From assembly GCF_002198655.1 (NCBI RefSeq), contig NZ_MWLN01000128.1:1-40331 (forward strand): a stretch of 40,331 bases of DNA, in the 5' to 3' direction. A program made the translations under genes and the position numbers. Below are positions 18,459 through 27,651 of this stretch, in pieces. Position 1 is the first letter of the stretch, and each line of letters begins with the position of its first letter. The stretch is from Kineosporia sp. A_224 (lineage in GTDB: Bacteria > Actinomycetota > Actinomycetes > Actinomycetales > Kineosporiaceae). The notes under the pieces are model-generated. The model had not been told where the DNA came from, made no database searches, and saw nothing but the letters and a program-made list of their open reading frames with translations.

Positions 18459-18902
18459 TCACTCCTGCGGCGGGTCCCAGACGACGCCCTTGACGAGGAC
18501 GACGCACCCGTACGGCCGGTCCTCGCTCGTCGTCACGACGGCGAAGGCCTGCCGGGCCCGCTCGTAGAACGCGAACCGCTCGACCCGCTCGACGCCGACC
18601 GCACGACCCTCCGCGGCCTCGACGAGCTCGAAGACGTCCTCCTGGACCTCGGGGACGACGTCCGGGGTGTCGACCATCGCCATCGCGGCGACCGGCCGCT
18701 CGACGAACGTGTCGACGGGGAAGAGCGAGAGCACGGCCTGCGCGGCGCGCGGCAGGTCGCAGCCGTCGAGCCGGACGACGCGCCGCCCGACCGAGACCGC
18801 GGGGAAGTTGCGGTCGACGAGCACGAGCTCGTCACCGTGCCCCATCGACGCGAGCACGTGGAGCAGCTCGGGTGTGACGACCGGGTCGATCCCCTTGAGC
18901 AC
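18459..18902 (-). CDS. fucU: RbsD/FucU-type sugar mutarotase
   Basis: A 147-residue protein starting MLKGIDPVVTPELL, a signature of the FucU branch. MGHGDE carries the catalytic His22 and VLVDRNFPA carries Asp30; later FYERARQAFAVV and YGCVVLVKG match the C-terminal active-site strands. FucU interconverts anomers of L-fucose and related sugars, and works as a decamer. Its usual neighbours (fucose permease, isomerase, kinase) are absent, so the substrate may differ or it may serve sugars released by extracellular glycosidases. The GTG start at 18902 has GGAGG seven bases upstream. It diverges from the 2H phosphoesterase gene. Confidence 0.88.
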   Translation of the reverse strand: MLKGIDPVVTPELLHVLASMGHGDELVLVDRNFPAVSVGRRVVRLDGCDLPRAAQAVLSLFPVDTFVERPVAAMAMVDTPDVVPEVQEDVFELVEAAEGRAVGVERVERFAFYERARQAFAVVTTSEDRPYGCVVLVKGVVWDPPQE

Positions 18903-19004
18903 GGCTGGCCTCCTGACGGGCCCGCGACGGGCCGACGACGACGTCGCGCATCCTGCTGCCCCGGGCGCCCTGCGGACAAGCCGCCCGGACGGCGGGCGCG
19001 CGGC

Positions 19005-19010
19005 CATGAT
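19005..19010 (+). promoter_or_regulatory. -10 hexamer of a leaderless transcript
   Basis: CATGAT, six bases, then the ATG at 19017. The same hexamer and spacing occur before the gene at 24254. Confidence 0.4.
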
Positions 19011-19016
19011 GGGCGG

Positions 19017-19601
19017 ATGCCCTCCGACCAGCCCCCCGCGCCGGGACGCGCCGCTCCCCCGGCCGCCGGCCGGCCGAGCGCGCTCGCCGTCGAGGTCCCG
19101 GAGGCGGAGCCGCTCGTCGCCGGCGTGCGGGCCGCCCGGGACCCCGGCGCCGCGGAGGGCATGCCCGCCCACGTGACCGTGCTCTACCCCTTCCTCGACC
19201 CGGGCGACCTCGACGCCGGGCTGCCCCGGCTGCGCGCCCTGCTCGCCCGGGTGCCGGCGTTCGACGTCGCGTTCACCCGGGTGGACCACGTCCCCGGCGT
19301 CCTGTGGCTGCACCCGGAGCCGGACGCCCCGTTCCGCGCCCTCACCGCCACCCTCGCGACGGCCTACCCGCAGCACCCGCCGTACCGCGGGCGGTACGCC
19401 GACCCGCAGCCGCACCTGAGCGTCGCGCGCCGGCTGCGCCCCGAGCAGGTCGCGTCCGCGCTCGCCGAGGTGCGGGCCGTCGTCGACCCGGGCCTGCCGC
19501 TGCGGTGCGCCGTCCGCGCGGTGACGCTGTTCGTCCGGGACGACACCGGGCAGTGGCGGCGCCGCGAGGTGCTGCCGCTGCTGGCTCCGGGGAGCGTGTG
19601 A
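19017..19601 (+). CDS. 2H phosphoesterase (2'-5' RNA ligase family)
   Basis: A 194-residue protein of the 2H phosphoesterase superfamily. The two catalytic motifs are HVT at 52-54 (in AHVTVLYPF) and HLS at 133-135 (in QPHLSVARR), about 80 residues apart as in ThpR/LigT. Members hydrolyse cyclic nucleotide phosphates or 2'-5' linkages in RNA; the exact substrate cannot be read from sequence. The first 20 residues are Pro/Ala-rich and unconserved. The ATG lacks a ribosome site and follows a -10-like hexamer at leaderless spacing. It ends 14 bases before the palindromic operator of the pfl promoter region. Confidence 0.87.
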   Translation: MPSDQPPAPGRAAPPAAGRPSALAVEVPEAEPLVAGVRAARDPGAAEGMPAHVTVLYPFLDPGDLDAGLPRLRALLARVPAFDVAFTRVDHVPGVLWLHPEPDAPFRALTATLATAYPQHPPYRGRYADPQPHLSVARRLRPEQVASALAEVRAVVDPGLPLRCAVRAVTLFVRDDTGQWRRREVLPLLAPGSV

Positions 19602-19614
19602 CCCTCCTCGCAGG

Positions 19615-19629
19615 AATGGTCTGACCATT
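19615..19629. promoter_or_regulatory. GntR/FadR-type operator upstream of pflB
   Basis: AATGGTCTGACCATT is a perfect 7-1-7 palindrome. Its core TGGTCTGACCA matches the TGGTCnGACCA pattern bound by FadR-subfamily GntR regulators such as the lactate regulator LldR and, more loosely, PdhR. It lies 158 bases before the pflB start and just past the preceding gene. A link to lactate or pyruvate control is inference. Confidence 0.55.
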
Positions 19630-19704
19630 ACTTGGCGGACGCCGCGGCCCCGCGGTCAGACGTTCGTCCCGCGGGCGGCCGGACGGGTGACCGAACAATC
19701 GTCA

Positions 19705-19718
19705 TGCAAGCGTTTGCG
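19705..19718. promoter_or_regulatory. LacI-family operator-like site upstream of pflB
   Basis: TGCAAGCGTTTGCG fits the LacI/GalR-family pattern TGMAARCGYTTKCA at 13 of 14 positions, including the central CG. It lies about 55 bases before the pflB start, near a probable promoter. Carbon-source control is inferred. Confidence 0.45.
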
Positions 19719-19772
19719 GGTCCATCGGCGGTCACGAGCCGCTCCCGCCGGCGCGACGGGAGCGCAGCAGCG

Positions 19773-22073
19773 GTGACGACCACGCTCGACCAGCAGTCGA
19801 CGACCGGGAGCCCGGCCGACCCGGAGGCGGACGTACCGGACGCCGCGCCCGACCCGTGGCGCGGCTTCCAGGGGCAGACCTGGCGCGACACGATCGACGT
19901 CCGGGACTTCGTCCTCGCCAACGTGACGCCCTACGAGGGCGACGCGTCGTTCCTCACCGGCCCGACGGCGCGCACGACGCGGCTGTGGGACCGGGTCACC
20001 GCGCTGTTCCCCGCCGAGCGCGAGCGCGGCGTCCTCGACGTCGACACCACGACGCCGTCGACGATCACGAGCCACGCGCCCGGCTACATCGACGTCGAGG
20101 ACGAGATCGTCGTCGGCCTGCAGACCGACGCCCCGCTGCGCCGGGCGATCATGCCCAACGGCGGCCTGCGGATGGTCAAGGACGGCTGCGCGGCCTACGG
20201 CTACACGCTCGACCCGGACGTCGAGCGCTTCTACTCGGCGCACCGCAAGACCCACAACCAGGGCGTCTTCGACGCCTACACGCCGGCGATCCGGGCGGCC
20301 CGCCGCGCCGGCATCATCACCGGCCTGCCGGACGCCTACGGCCGCGGCCGGATCATCGGCGACTACCGCCGGGTCGCGCTCTACGGCGTCGACGCCCTCG
20401 TCGCGGTGAAGCGGCGCGAGCGGGCCGGGCTCGACGCGCAGCCGTCGCTGCCGGACGTCGTCCGCGACCGCGAGGAGCTCGCGGAGCAGGTCCGGGCGCT
20501 CGGCGAGCTCGTCGACATGGCGGGGTCCTACGGGTGCGACGTGCGGCGCCCGGCCCGGACGGCGTACGAGGCCGTCCAGTGGCTCTACCTGGCCTTCCTC
20601 GCGGCGTGCAAGGAGCAGAACGGCGCCGCGATGTCGCTCGGGCGGACCTCGACCTTCCTCGACGTCTACCTCGAGCGCGACCTCGCGGCCGGCCTGCTCA
20701 CCGAGCAGGGCGCCCAGGAGCTCGTCGACGACCTCGTCATCAAGCTGCGGAGCGTCCGGTTCCTGCGCACGCCCGAGTACGAGGCGCTCTTCTCGGGCGA
20801 CCCGACGTGGGTCACCGAGTCGATCGGCGGCATGGCGCTGGACGGGCGCACCCTCGTGACCCGGACGTCGTTCCGGTACCTGCAGACCCTCTACGACCTC
20901 GGCCCGGCGCCCGAGCCGAACCTCACCGTGCTCTGGTCGACCGCGCTCCCCCAGGGGTTCAAGGACTTCTGCGCGCAGGTCTCGGCCGACACGAGCGCGA
21001 TCCAGTACGAGAACGACGACCTGCTGCGCGCCCACCACGGCGACGACACCGCGATCGCCTGCTGCGTCTCGGCCATGGAGGTCGGCCGGTCGATGCAGTT
21101 CTTCGGTGCCCGGGTCAACCTCGCCAAGACCCTGCTCTACGCGATCAACGGCGGCCGCGACGAGGTCACCGGCGAGCAGGTCGGGCCGGTGCTGCCGCCG
21201 CTGGACGGCGACGTGCTCGACGCCGACACCGTCGTCGAACGCCTCGACGCGATGATGGACTGGCTCGCCGCGACGTACGTCGACGCGCTGAACGTCATCC
21301 ACTACATGCACGACAAGTACGCGTACGAGCGGCTCGAGATGGCGCTGCACGACTACCCGGTGCGGCGCACCATGGCCTGCGGCATCGCCGGGCTCTCGGT
21401 CGCGGCGGACTCGCTGTCGGCGATCCGGCACGCGTCGGTGCGCCCGGTCCGGGACATCACCGGGCTCGTCACCGACTACGTCGTGGACGGGACGTACCCG
21501 GTGTACGGCAACGACGACGACACCGCGGACGACGTCGCGGCCTGGCTCGTCCGGACGTTCATGACCAAGGTGCGCGCGCAGCGGACCTACCGGGACGCCG
21601 TCCCGACCCAGTCGGTGCTCACCATCACGAGCAACGTCGTCTACGGCCGGCACACCGGCCCGACGCCGGACGGCCGCCGCGGCGGCGAGCCGTTCGCCCC
21701 GGGGGCGAACCCGATGAACGGCCGCGACCGGCACGGCCTCATGGCGGCGGCGCTCAGCGTCGCGAAGCTGCCCTACGAGGACGCCCTCGACGGGATCTCG
21801 CTCACCGCGACGGTCACGCCGTCCGGGCTCGGCCGCACCCGCGAGGAGCGGGTCCGCGGGCTCGTCGGCATCCTCGACGGGTACACGGCCTCCGGCGGGT
21901 TCCACCTCAACGTCAACGTGCTCGACCGGGCCACGCTGCTCGACGCGATGGAGCACCCGGAGAACTACCCGCAGCTGACGATCCGGGTCTCGGGCTACGC
22001 GGTGAACTTCGTCCGGCTGACGCGGGAGCAGCAGCTCGACGTCGTCCACCGCACGGTCCACGGCGAGCTCTGA
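19773..22073 (+). CDS. pflB: Pyruvate formate-lyase (formate acetyltransferase)
   Basis: A 766-residue glycyl-radical enzyme that splits pyruvate with CoA into acetyl-CoA and formate under anoxia. Its length matches E. coli PflB (about 760). Visible residues: the paired active-site cysteines Cys430-Cys431 in AIACCVSAM and the radical glycine Gly741 in RVSGYAVNF. The N-terminal [19 protein letters not shown] is typical. The GTG start at 19773 has GGGAG about nine bases upstream; in-frame ATGs at 19632 and 19704 would overlap the operators and lack ribosome sites. Two operator-like palindromes precede it. The activase follows 14 bases after the stop. It indicates a facultative fermenter. Confidence 0.97.
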   Translation: MTTTLDQQSTTGSPADPEADVPDAAPDPWRGFQGQTWRDTIDVRDFVLANVTPYEGDASFLTGPTARTTRLWDRVTALFPAERERGVLDVDTTTPSTITSHAPGYIDVEDEIVVGLQTDAPLRRAIMPNGGLRMVKDGCAAYGYTLDPDVERFYSAHRKTHNQGVFDAYTPAIRAARRAGIITGLPDAYGRGRIIGDYRRVALYGVDALVAVKRRERAGLDAQPSLPDVVRDREELAEQVRALGELVDMAGSYGCDVRRPARTAYEAVQWLYLAFLAACKEQNGAAMSLGRTSTFLDVYLERDLAAGLLTEQGAQELVDDLVIKLRSVRFLRTPEYEALFSGDPTWVTESIGGMALDGRTLVTRTSFRYLQTLYDLGPAPEPNLTVLWSTALPQGFKDFCAQVSADTSAIQYENDDLLRAHHGDDTAIACCVSAMEVGRSMQFFGARVNLAKTLLYAINGGRDEVTGEQVGPVLPPLDGDVLDADTVVERLDAMMDWLAATYVDALNVIHYMHDKYAYERLEMALHDYPVRRTMACGIAGLSVAADSLSAIRHASVRPVRDITGLVTDYVVDGTYPVYGNDDDTADDVAAWLVRTFMTKVRAQRTYRDAVPTQSVLTITSNVVYGRHTGPTPDGRRGGEPFAPGANPMNGRDRHGLMAAALSVAKLPYEDALDGISLTATVTPSGLGRTREERVRGLVGILDGYTASGGFHLNVNVLDRATLLDAMEHPENYPQLTIRVSGYAVNFVRLTREQQLDVVHRTVHGEL

Positions 22074-22087
22074 CGGCGAGGGTCGAC

Positions 22088-22894
22088 GTGGTCCTCGACG
22101 CGCGGCTCGTCGCCGTCCGGCCGGGCCCCGGGACACCCGGGCCGGCGGACGACGGGGCGCTCGCGGCGGTCGACGGGGCCGTCCACTCCTGGGACCTGTC
22201 CACCGGCGTCGACGGCCCGGGTACCCGGTTCGTGCTCTTCACCGCCGGCTGCCCGCTGCGCTGCCTCTACTGCCAGAACCCGGACACGTGGACCGAGCGG
22301 CGCGGCGTCCGCACGAGCGTCGGCGACGTCATGGCCCGGGTGCGGCGCTACCGGACGCTCTTCGACGTCACCGGCGGCGGTGTCACCGTCTCCGGCGGCG
22401 AACCCCTGCTCCAGCAACGGTTCACGTCGACCCTGCTGCGCGCCTGCAAGGCCGAGGGGATCAGCACGGCGCTCGACACGTCGGGCGCGCTCGGGGTGCG
22501 GGCGGACGACGCGACCCTCGCCGACGTCGACCTCACCCTGCTCGACGTCAAGTGCGCCGACCCGGCCCGCTACCGGCGGCTCACCGGCGGCGACCTCGAC
22601 CCGACCCTGCGCTTCGCGCGCCGGCTCGCCGTGCTCGGCCGCCCGACGTGGGTGCGCTACGTGCTCGTCCCCGGCTGGACGGACGACGTCGACGAGGTCG
22701 CGCCGCTCGCGGACTTCCTCGCGGGGCTCGGCGTCGTCGAACGCGTCGACGTCCTGGCCTTCCACCGGCTCGGCGCCGCGAAGTACGCGGCGCTGGGCAT
22801 CGAGGAGCCGCTCGCGCGGACGCCGGGCCCGACGATCGGCTCCCTCGAGGCCGTCCGCGCCGTGTTCCGGGGCGCCGGGCTCGCGGTCACCTGA
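22088..22894 (+). CDS. pflA: Pyruvate formate-lyase-activating enzyme (radical SAM)
   Basis: A 268-residue radical SAM enzyme that installs the glycyl radical on PflB. The [4Fe-4S] cluster motif CPLRCLYC uses Cys55, Cys59 and Cys62; GGGVTVSGGEPLLQ is the SAM-binding region, and DLTLLDVKC and RYVLVPGWTDD follow in the expected order. The cluster spacing C-x3-C-x2-C is standard. The GTG start has GAGG about six bases upstream and begins 14 bases after pflB, so the pair is translated from one transcript. The start is slightly longer than in E. coli PflA. No formate transporter (FocA) is in the window. Confidence 0.96.
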   Translation: MVLDARLVAVRPGPGTPGPADDGALAAVDGAVHSWDLSTGVDGPGTRFVLFTAGCPLRCLYCQNPDTWTERRGVRTSVGDVMARVRRYRTLFDVTGGGVTVSGGEPLLQQRFTSTLLRACKAEGISTALDTSGALGVRADDATLADVDLTLLDVKCADPARYRRLTGGDLDPTLRFARRLAVLGRPTWVRYVLVPGWTDDVDEVAPLADFLAGLGVVERVDVLAFHRLGAAKYAALGIEEPLARTPGPTIGSLEAVRAVFRGAGLAVT

Positions 22895-22916
22895 TCGACG
22901 GCCGGGCTCGTGCCTG

Positions 22917-24187
22917 TGCGTGGGAGCGTGTTCCCGAGCGTGCGGGGAACGGGTCGCTGCAGCGACCATCGGGCATCACGCTCGCCGTCACGCTCGCGCA
23001 CACGCTCCTCGGCCGGTTCACGACACGAGCCCGTGCCCGATCGGCGTCGCGATGACGTCCGGCCGCGCCCCACCGAGCGCGGCGAGGTACGCCCGTTCGA
23101 TCCGTCGTACCGCCGCCTGCGGGTCACGGGCGAAGGACCGGGGCGTCACACCCACCACGGGGATTCCGTACTCGGCATAGGCACCGTCGGACAGGACGGT
23201 CACCTCCCAGTCCTCGGCATCCGAGTGGTGACGCTTCGAGTGCACCTGGACGGCCAGGGCGACGTCGTCGAACCAGCCGTCCGGCCGGGGCAGCCGGGTA
23301 CCGTCGACGGCAACGAGGTCCGGGTTGAGCATCACCGGTGGCAGCACGCGACTGCGGCGCAGGGCGGTCGCGAGGTCGACCTCGGGCACGGACCAGGCAC
23401 CGGCCTCGGCGTCCTGGACCGCCCGGCGGGCCGTCGCGCTCCCCTGCCGGGGCCCGTCCTCCAGCTCGGTGCGCAGGTCTTCGACCCTGACGATCTTGCG
23501 CTGCGCCGCTTCGAGGACGACGGCACGGGCCAGGTCCGGCGTTCGGGCGTCCCGCGCGGCGTCGACGACAGCGCGCGCCGGGGAGGACACCACGAGCGGC
23601 GAGCGGTCCCAGTGACGCTCGTCCCACCGCCGCGTCCGGCGGACGACGACGAACCCCTGGCTGCGCAGCGAGCGACCGGCGGGCACGACGAGACGCACGA
23701 CCTGCTCGCCGTCGGCCGACAGGACGCCGTGCCAGGCCGCCGCGGTGAGCGACCCGACCGCAGCCGGAGCACCGGCCCAGAGCATGGCGGCGACGAGCCG
23801 CTGCTGCGGGGTGAGCGGTCCTGCGCCGACGCAGACGACCCGGGGCAGGACGAGCCGCCACCGGCCGCGGGCCAGGGCGTGCCGGCGCGCGCCGCGGGTC
23901 ACGCCTGCCCGCTCCAGCTGCTCGATCGTCAGGAGGCCGCGCTGGTGCTCGAGGAGGTAGGACAACGGCTTCGGGAGATCCACTCGATGCAGGCTGCCAG
24001 GCGCTCGCCTCGTCCCGCGCCCCGCACCCGGTGACCTGTGGACGACGTGACGGAGAGCCTGACTGTGGACGAGTCGGCAAGGACCGGTGTGGTCTCGGGC
24101 GTGTGCGCGAGTGTGACGCCGGGCGTGTTCCTGCACGGCTGCTCCGGCAACCGCACCGGAGCACTCTCGCGTGCACGCTCCCGCGCA
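22917..24187. repeat. Imperfect inverted repeats flanking the AbiEi-like gene
   Basis: The segment at 22987-23007 and the reverse complement of 24097-24117 match at 19 of 21 positions (core ACACGC; only two differences). A second, weaker pair carries GGGAGCGTG near 22921 and its complement near 24174. Both arms are in the non-coding flanks of the gene at 23018-23983. No transposase, target-site duplication or att site was found. Confidence 0.45.
23018..23983 (-). CDS. AbiEi-like (type IV antitoxin domain) protein
   Basis: A 321-residue protein. The N-terminal winged-helix region (about residues 1-75) has LLEHQRGLLTIEQLERAGVTRGARRHAL followed by PRVVCVGAG, as in the AbiEi antitoxin domain of abortive-infection and type IV toxin-antitoxin proteins. 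The middle has VVSSPARAVVDAAR, and the C-terminal part carries a DUF559-like endonuclease-fold region with LAVQVHSKRHH and DWEVTVLSDG near 240-270. No AbiEii nucleotidyltransferase partner lies on either side, so this is the solitary form common in actinobacteria, whose role is unproven. The GTG start at 23983 lacks a clear ribosome site, and an ATG at 24136 is possible. Inverted repeats flank the gene. Confidence 0.7.
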   Translation of the reverse strand: MDLPKPLSYLLEHQRGLLTIEQLERAGVTRGARRHALARGRWRLVLPRVVCVGAGPLTPQQRLVAAMLWAGAPAAVGSLTAAAWHGVLSADGEQVVRLVVPAGRSLRSQGFVVVRRTRRWDERHWDRSPLVVSSPARAVVDAARDARTPDLARAVVLEAAQRKIVRVEDLRTELEDGPRQGSATARRAVQDAEAGAWSVPEVDLATALRRSRVLPPVMLNPDLVAVDGTRLPRPDGWFDDVALAVQVHSKRHHSDAEDWEVTVLSDGAYAEYGIPVVGVTPRSFARDPQAAVRRIERAYLAALGGARPDVIATPIGHGLVS

Positions 24188-24241
24188 CGCTGACGGTCAC
24201 CTGACCCCCGCCTCTGCTCGCGCTCCGCACCACCCGTGCGA

Positions 24242-24247
24242 CATGAT
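24242..24247 (+). promoter_or_regulatory. -10 hexamer of a leaderless transcript
   Basis: CATGAT, six bases, then GTG at 24254. It is identical in sequence and spacing to the site before 19017. Confidence 0.4.
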
Positions 24248-24253
24248 CGGGCG

Positions 24254-27200
24254 GTGCCGGCCCCGGGGGTAGGACCAGCGCAGCACTCGACCGCTGCGGC
24301 GGTCCCGTCCGCGCGCGACCGGGACGGCGTCCTCGACGCGCTCGTCGCGGCGACCGACGACGTGACGGTCGAGGAGTTCCGGCTCGTCGAGCTGCGGGTC
24401 GAGTCGGACGCCCGGCTCGGGCGGCGGCTGCTGTACCTGCTGAGCAACACCGAGTGGGTGCGCCGGACCACCGAGCACCTCGACGTCGGCCGGGCCCGGG
24501 TCGTCGAGACCGAGGTCGTCGTCGACGTCGACCTGTCGTACCTGCCGGGTGCCGTCCTCGACGAGGACACCGTCTGGCTGCCCGTGCTCGCCGTCCCGCC
24601 GCCGGTCCCGGGCCCCAGGGACCAGCCCGGTCCCGAGCGCGACCCGGTGACGAGCATGGAGGTCACCGACGCGAGCGGTGCCCGGATCAGCAAGGCCACC
24701 CAGGCGCAGGTGCACCGGTGGCTCGCGCCGGCGCTCGCCGAGCTGGTCCTGGGCCGGCTGCCACGGACCCGGCCGGACGGCGCGAGCGGCCCCACCCGGG
24801 ACGAGCTCGTCCTGCTCTCCGCGGCGCTGCGTCGGCTGCTGCCCGGCACCGGGGCCGACATCGACGGCGGCCCGGACGGCGACGAGGGCGCACCGATGCT
24901 CGAGCGCGGCCGGGCCCAGGTCGAGGAGCGGCTCATCGTCGCCCGCACCGGGCTGCTGGCCGCCGTCCGGCTCGACCTCGACCGGCCCCGGCCGGTGCTG
25001 CGCTCGCGGCTGGTCGAGATGGTCGCGGCGCTCGTCGGGGTGGTCCACGCCGTCGTCCCGGTCGCGGTCGACGAGCGGCCGACGTCGTTCGCCGTGCGGC
25101 TGCCGGGACGGCGCCTGCACCCCGAGCGCCGCCGCCGGCTCTCGACGTCCGCCCGGGCGCACCTGCGGGTCGACCTCTACACCGCGTCCCCGCACTCCGA
25201 CCGGGTCGTCCACCTCGGGCTGCCGGAGGGGATCTCCGTCGGCGTGACGACCGCCTCGGCCCCGGCGGGCGCCCGGATCGCGCTGTCCGCCGTCCGGCCC
25301 GTCGAGGAGCTGCGCGCCCTGCTCACCCTCGTGCTGGACGGCGAGCGCGAACCGGCGTGGGTCCGCCGCCGGCTCGCCGGGCTGGCCGTGGACAAGGTCG
25401 AGAGCTCGCTCGAGGCGCTGCAGCACCTGCGGACCGCGGCCGGCGTCCCCGACCCGACGGCGCGGCTGCGCACGCTCCGGGCCCGGCTGCTCGCCGTCGC
25501 CGCGCAGGACACCGCAGCCCCCGTCACCGCCCTGCAGCAGACCTGGGCGGGCGGGGACTGGCTGCCGGCCTCGTACGAGCGCAGGCTCGTCGTCAACACC
25601 GCGACGCCCGGACTCGTCCACGTCCGCGCGTCGGTCGTCGACGGCTCGGCGCAACGCGCGACGACCGGGGACGCCGCCGTCGACGCGGACGTCGAGGTGT
25701 CCGACTCGACCGTCCTCGACACCGCGCGGGACACCAACGCCATCAACGCCGTCCTGCTCGCCGCCGTGACGCTGCTCCTGCTCGCGTTCGGCCGCGGCGA
25801 GAACCTGCGGACCGTCAACGCGGAGATCCTCGCGACCGTCCTCACGCTCTTCCCCGCCATCCAGGCCAGCCGCGCCGACCGGCCCGACCGGTCGACGCTG
25901 CGCGGCGTCCTCTCCCAGCCCACCTACCTGCTCAGCCTCGCGACGGTCTTCCCGCCGCTCGCGCTCGCCGGTGCGCTGGCCGCCGCGGCGAGCCACCCCG
26001 CGGTCGTCGCCGTCCTCGCGCTCACCGCGCAGCTCGGGCTGCAGCTCCTCCTGCGCCGCCCGGGCCGGGCCCGGGCGGCCGGCAACGAACCCGCCCTGCT
26101 GCTGCGCACCGCCCACCCGCCGGACCTGTCCCGGCTCGACGTCCTGCGCGGCTCCTGGTGCCGGACCCTCGTCGCCGACGCGCTCCTGCTCGGCCGGCTC
26201 ACGCAGGGCCACCTCGTCGGCGCCCCGGACTCCCCCGGCGCCCTGTCCGCGGCGCTCGACGTGGCCCTCGGTGCGGGGCTGGACGACGAGCACCCCGGCC
26301 GCGGACCGGAGGGCGGCCGGTCGTCGACGAGCGTGCACGGGCTCTTCCACGCGACGGCCGCGGGCCGCTCGATGACGTTCGTGCTCGCCGGCGGGCGGCC
26401 GGGGCACACCCGCCCGGCGGCGGACGACGACGGTCCCGTGCACCCGGGCGACCGTGCCACCGAGCACACCCGGCGCGCGGACCCGACCGGCGGCCGGATG
26501 CTCGTCCGGCAGGTCCCCGTCGAGCCGGGGCGGCTCGCGGCGGTCGAGCCGCCCGCGTGGATCGTCGAGGCGTTCGTCGGGCTCGTCCCCGGCCGGCTCG
26601 CGGCGCTGCCGGTCGAGGACCACCCGGTGGCCGTGCTCCTCGCGGCCGCCCGGGCCGACGACCTGCCCGTCCTGCTCGTGCAGACACCCGCGCTGCCGCC
26701 GACGTACGCCGCGGAGGACCGGGACTGGATGCGGCTGCGGGTCGGCGTGCCGTTCGTGCCCGGCGAGGACCTCGGCCGGCTCGCGCGCTACCTCACCGCG
26801 CTCGACGGTCTGCGGGCCAGGCACCCGCGGCGCGGGGCGGCCCGCGTGCACACGTACGCCGTCCCCGAGTTCGCCACCCACCAGGGCGGCCAGACCGCGC
26901 CCGACGAGACCGACCGCGCGGGCCGCCGCACGAACGACGTGCTGCGCGACGTCCGCGCCGACGACGTCGCCACGCCCCCGGCCGAGGGCACCGAGGCGCT
27001 CGCGGTGTGCGCCTGGGCCCGGGTCGGCCTGTCCGCCGACGTCCTCGCCGCCGCCGGCAGCAACGGCCCCACCCGCCTCGTCGCGATGACGAGCGTCGTC
27101 CTGCACGGCCTCGCCGCCCAGCTCGTCGTCCTGGCCCCGCTGGGCGGCACCGTCCCGCGGGTGCCGTACGTCGAGGCGCTGCGCGGCGCGCTGCACCGGG

Positions 27201-27589
27201 AGGCCGTCGTCGAGCCGATCGCCGCCGCACCGGCCGGCGACACGGGCGACCCCGAGCCCGGGCAGCGCAGCGTCGTCCGGCTCCAGGTGCGGCTGCCGGA
27301 GCGGCCGCACGCGCTGCGCGGGCTGCTCGGGGACCTCGCCGACACCCTCGGCGGCCTCGACACGTGGTTCGCGCTCTTCCGGGTCGCCGACGGCCGGTCC
27401 GTCCAGGGCCGCCTCATGGCCCGGGTCCCGCCGGCGGCCGCGGACGACGTCCGGCGCCGCAGCAGCCGGGACGCCGACGACGCGCTGCTCACCGCCGCGG
27501 CCGACCGCGGCCCGCGCCGCGGGAGCCGGCCCGCGGTCGAGGACGACCCGGTCGTCGACCTCGGCGTGCTCCGGACGACGGCGCCGTAG
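24254..27589 (+). CDS. Large membrane protein of unknown function
   Basis: A 1,111-residue protein that I do not recognise. The first 490 residues are soluble and hydrophilic, with FRLVELRVESDARLGRRLLYLL near the start, ISKATQAQVHRWLAPALAELVL and many Arg/Leu-rich helices. Residues about 495-605 hold the only membrane part: NAINAVLLAAVTLLLLAF, then TYLLSLATVFPPLALAGALAAAAS and VVAVLALTAQLGLQLLL. The C-terminal 500 residues are soluble and end in a segment (about 1006-1060) with VRLQVRLPERPHALRGLL, which resembles an ACT-type ligand-binding fold. A GTG at 24254 fits leaderless start spacing; an in-frame GTG at 24236 is also possible. Its neighbours are an AbiEi-like gene and an ECF sigma gene. 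A sensory role is a guess. Confidence 0.7.
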   Translation: MPAPGVGPAQHSTAAAVPSARDRDGVLDALVAATDDVTVEEFRLVELRVESDARLGRRLLYLLSNTEWVRRTTEHLDVGRARVVETEVVVDVDLSYLPGAVLDEDTVWLPVLAVPPPVPGPRDQPGPERDPVTSMEVTDASGARISKATQAQVHRWLAPALAELVLGRLPRTRPDGASGPTRDELVLLSAALRRLLPGTGADIDGGPDGDEGAPMLERGRAQVEERLIVARTGLLAAVRLDLDRPRPVLRSRLVEMVAALVGVVHAVVPVAVDERPTSFAVRLPGRRLHPERRRRLSTSARAHLRVDLYTASPHSDRVVHLGLPEGISVGVTTASAPAGARIALSAVRPVEELRALLTLVLDGEREPAWVRRRLAGLAVDKVESSLEALQHLRTAAGVPDPTARLRTLRARLLAVAAQDTAAPVTALQQTWAGGDWLPASYERRLVVNTATPGLVHVRASVVDGSAQRATTGDAAVDADVEVSDSTVLDTARDTNAINAVLLAAVTLLLLAFGRGENLRTVNAEILATVLTLFPAIQASRADRPDRSTLRGVLSQPTYLLSLATVFPPLALAGALAAAASHPAVVAVLALTAQLGLQLLLRRPGRARAAGNEPALLLRTAHPPDLSRLDVLRGSWCRTLVADALLLGRLTQGHLVGAPDSPGALSAALDVALGAGLDDEHPGRGPEGGRSSTSVHGLFHATAAGRSMTFVLAGGRPGHTRPAADDDGPVHPGDRATEHTRRADPTGGRMLVRQVPVEPGRLAAVEPPAWIVEAFVGLVPGRLAALPVEDHPVAVLLAAARADDLPVLLVQTPALPPTYAAEDRDWMRLRVGVPFVPGEDLGRLARYLTALDGLRARHPRRGAARVHTYAVPEFATHQGGQTAPDETDRAGRRTNDVLRDVRADDVATPPAEGTEALAVCAWARVGLSADVLAAAGSNGPTRLVAMTSVVLHGLAAQLVVLAPLGGTVPRVPYVEALRGALHREAVVEPIAAAPAGDTGDPEPGQRSVVRLQVRLPERPHALRGLLGDLADTLGGLDTWFALFRVADGRSVQGRLMARVPPAAADDVRRRSSRDADDALLTAAADRGPRRGSRPAVEDDPVVDLGVLRTTAP

Positions 27590-27633
27590 GCCGGCGCACG
27601 CAGATGCCCGGGCGTGTACCCCGAGGCGGCCCG

Positions 27634-27643
27634 CTCGCGCGAG
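27634..27643. other. 10-bp palindrome before the ECF sigma gene
   Basis: CTCGCGCGAG lies nine bases before the start codon at 27652. It could be an operator or a small hairpin masking the start. No regulator is identified. Confidence 0.25.
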
Positions 27644-27651
27644 TCAGGGGT

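Noticed and set aside
19656-22136. 826-codon minus-strand ORF
   Set aside because: Antisense of pflB, which has all its catalytic residues in the sense frame.
23018-23983. Complete type IV toxin-antitoxin system
   Set aside because: No AbiEii nucleotidyltransferase lies on either side; only the AbiEi-like half is present.
22917-24187. Insertion sequence
   Set aside because: No transposase and no target-site duplication could be seen, so it is kept only as a repeat-framed gene.
24197-27310. 1,037-codon minus-strand ORF
   Set aside because: Low-complexity antisense of the large membrane protein; no start signal.
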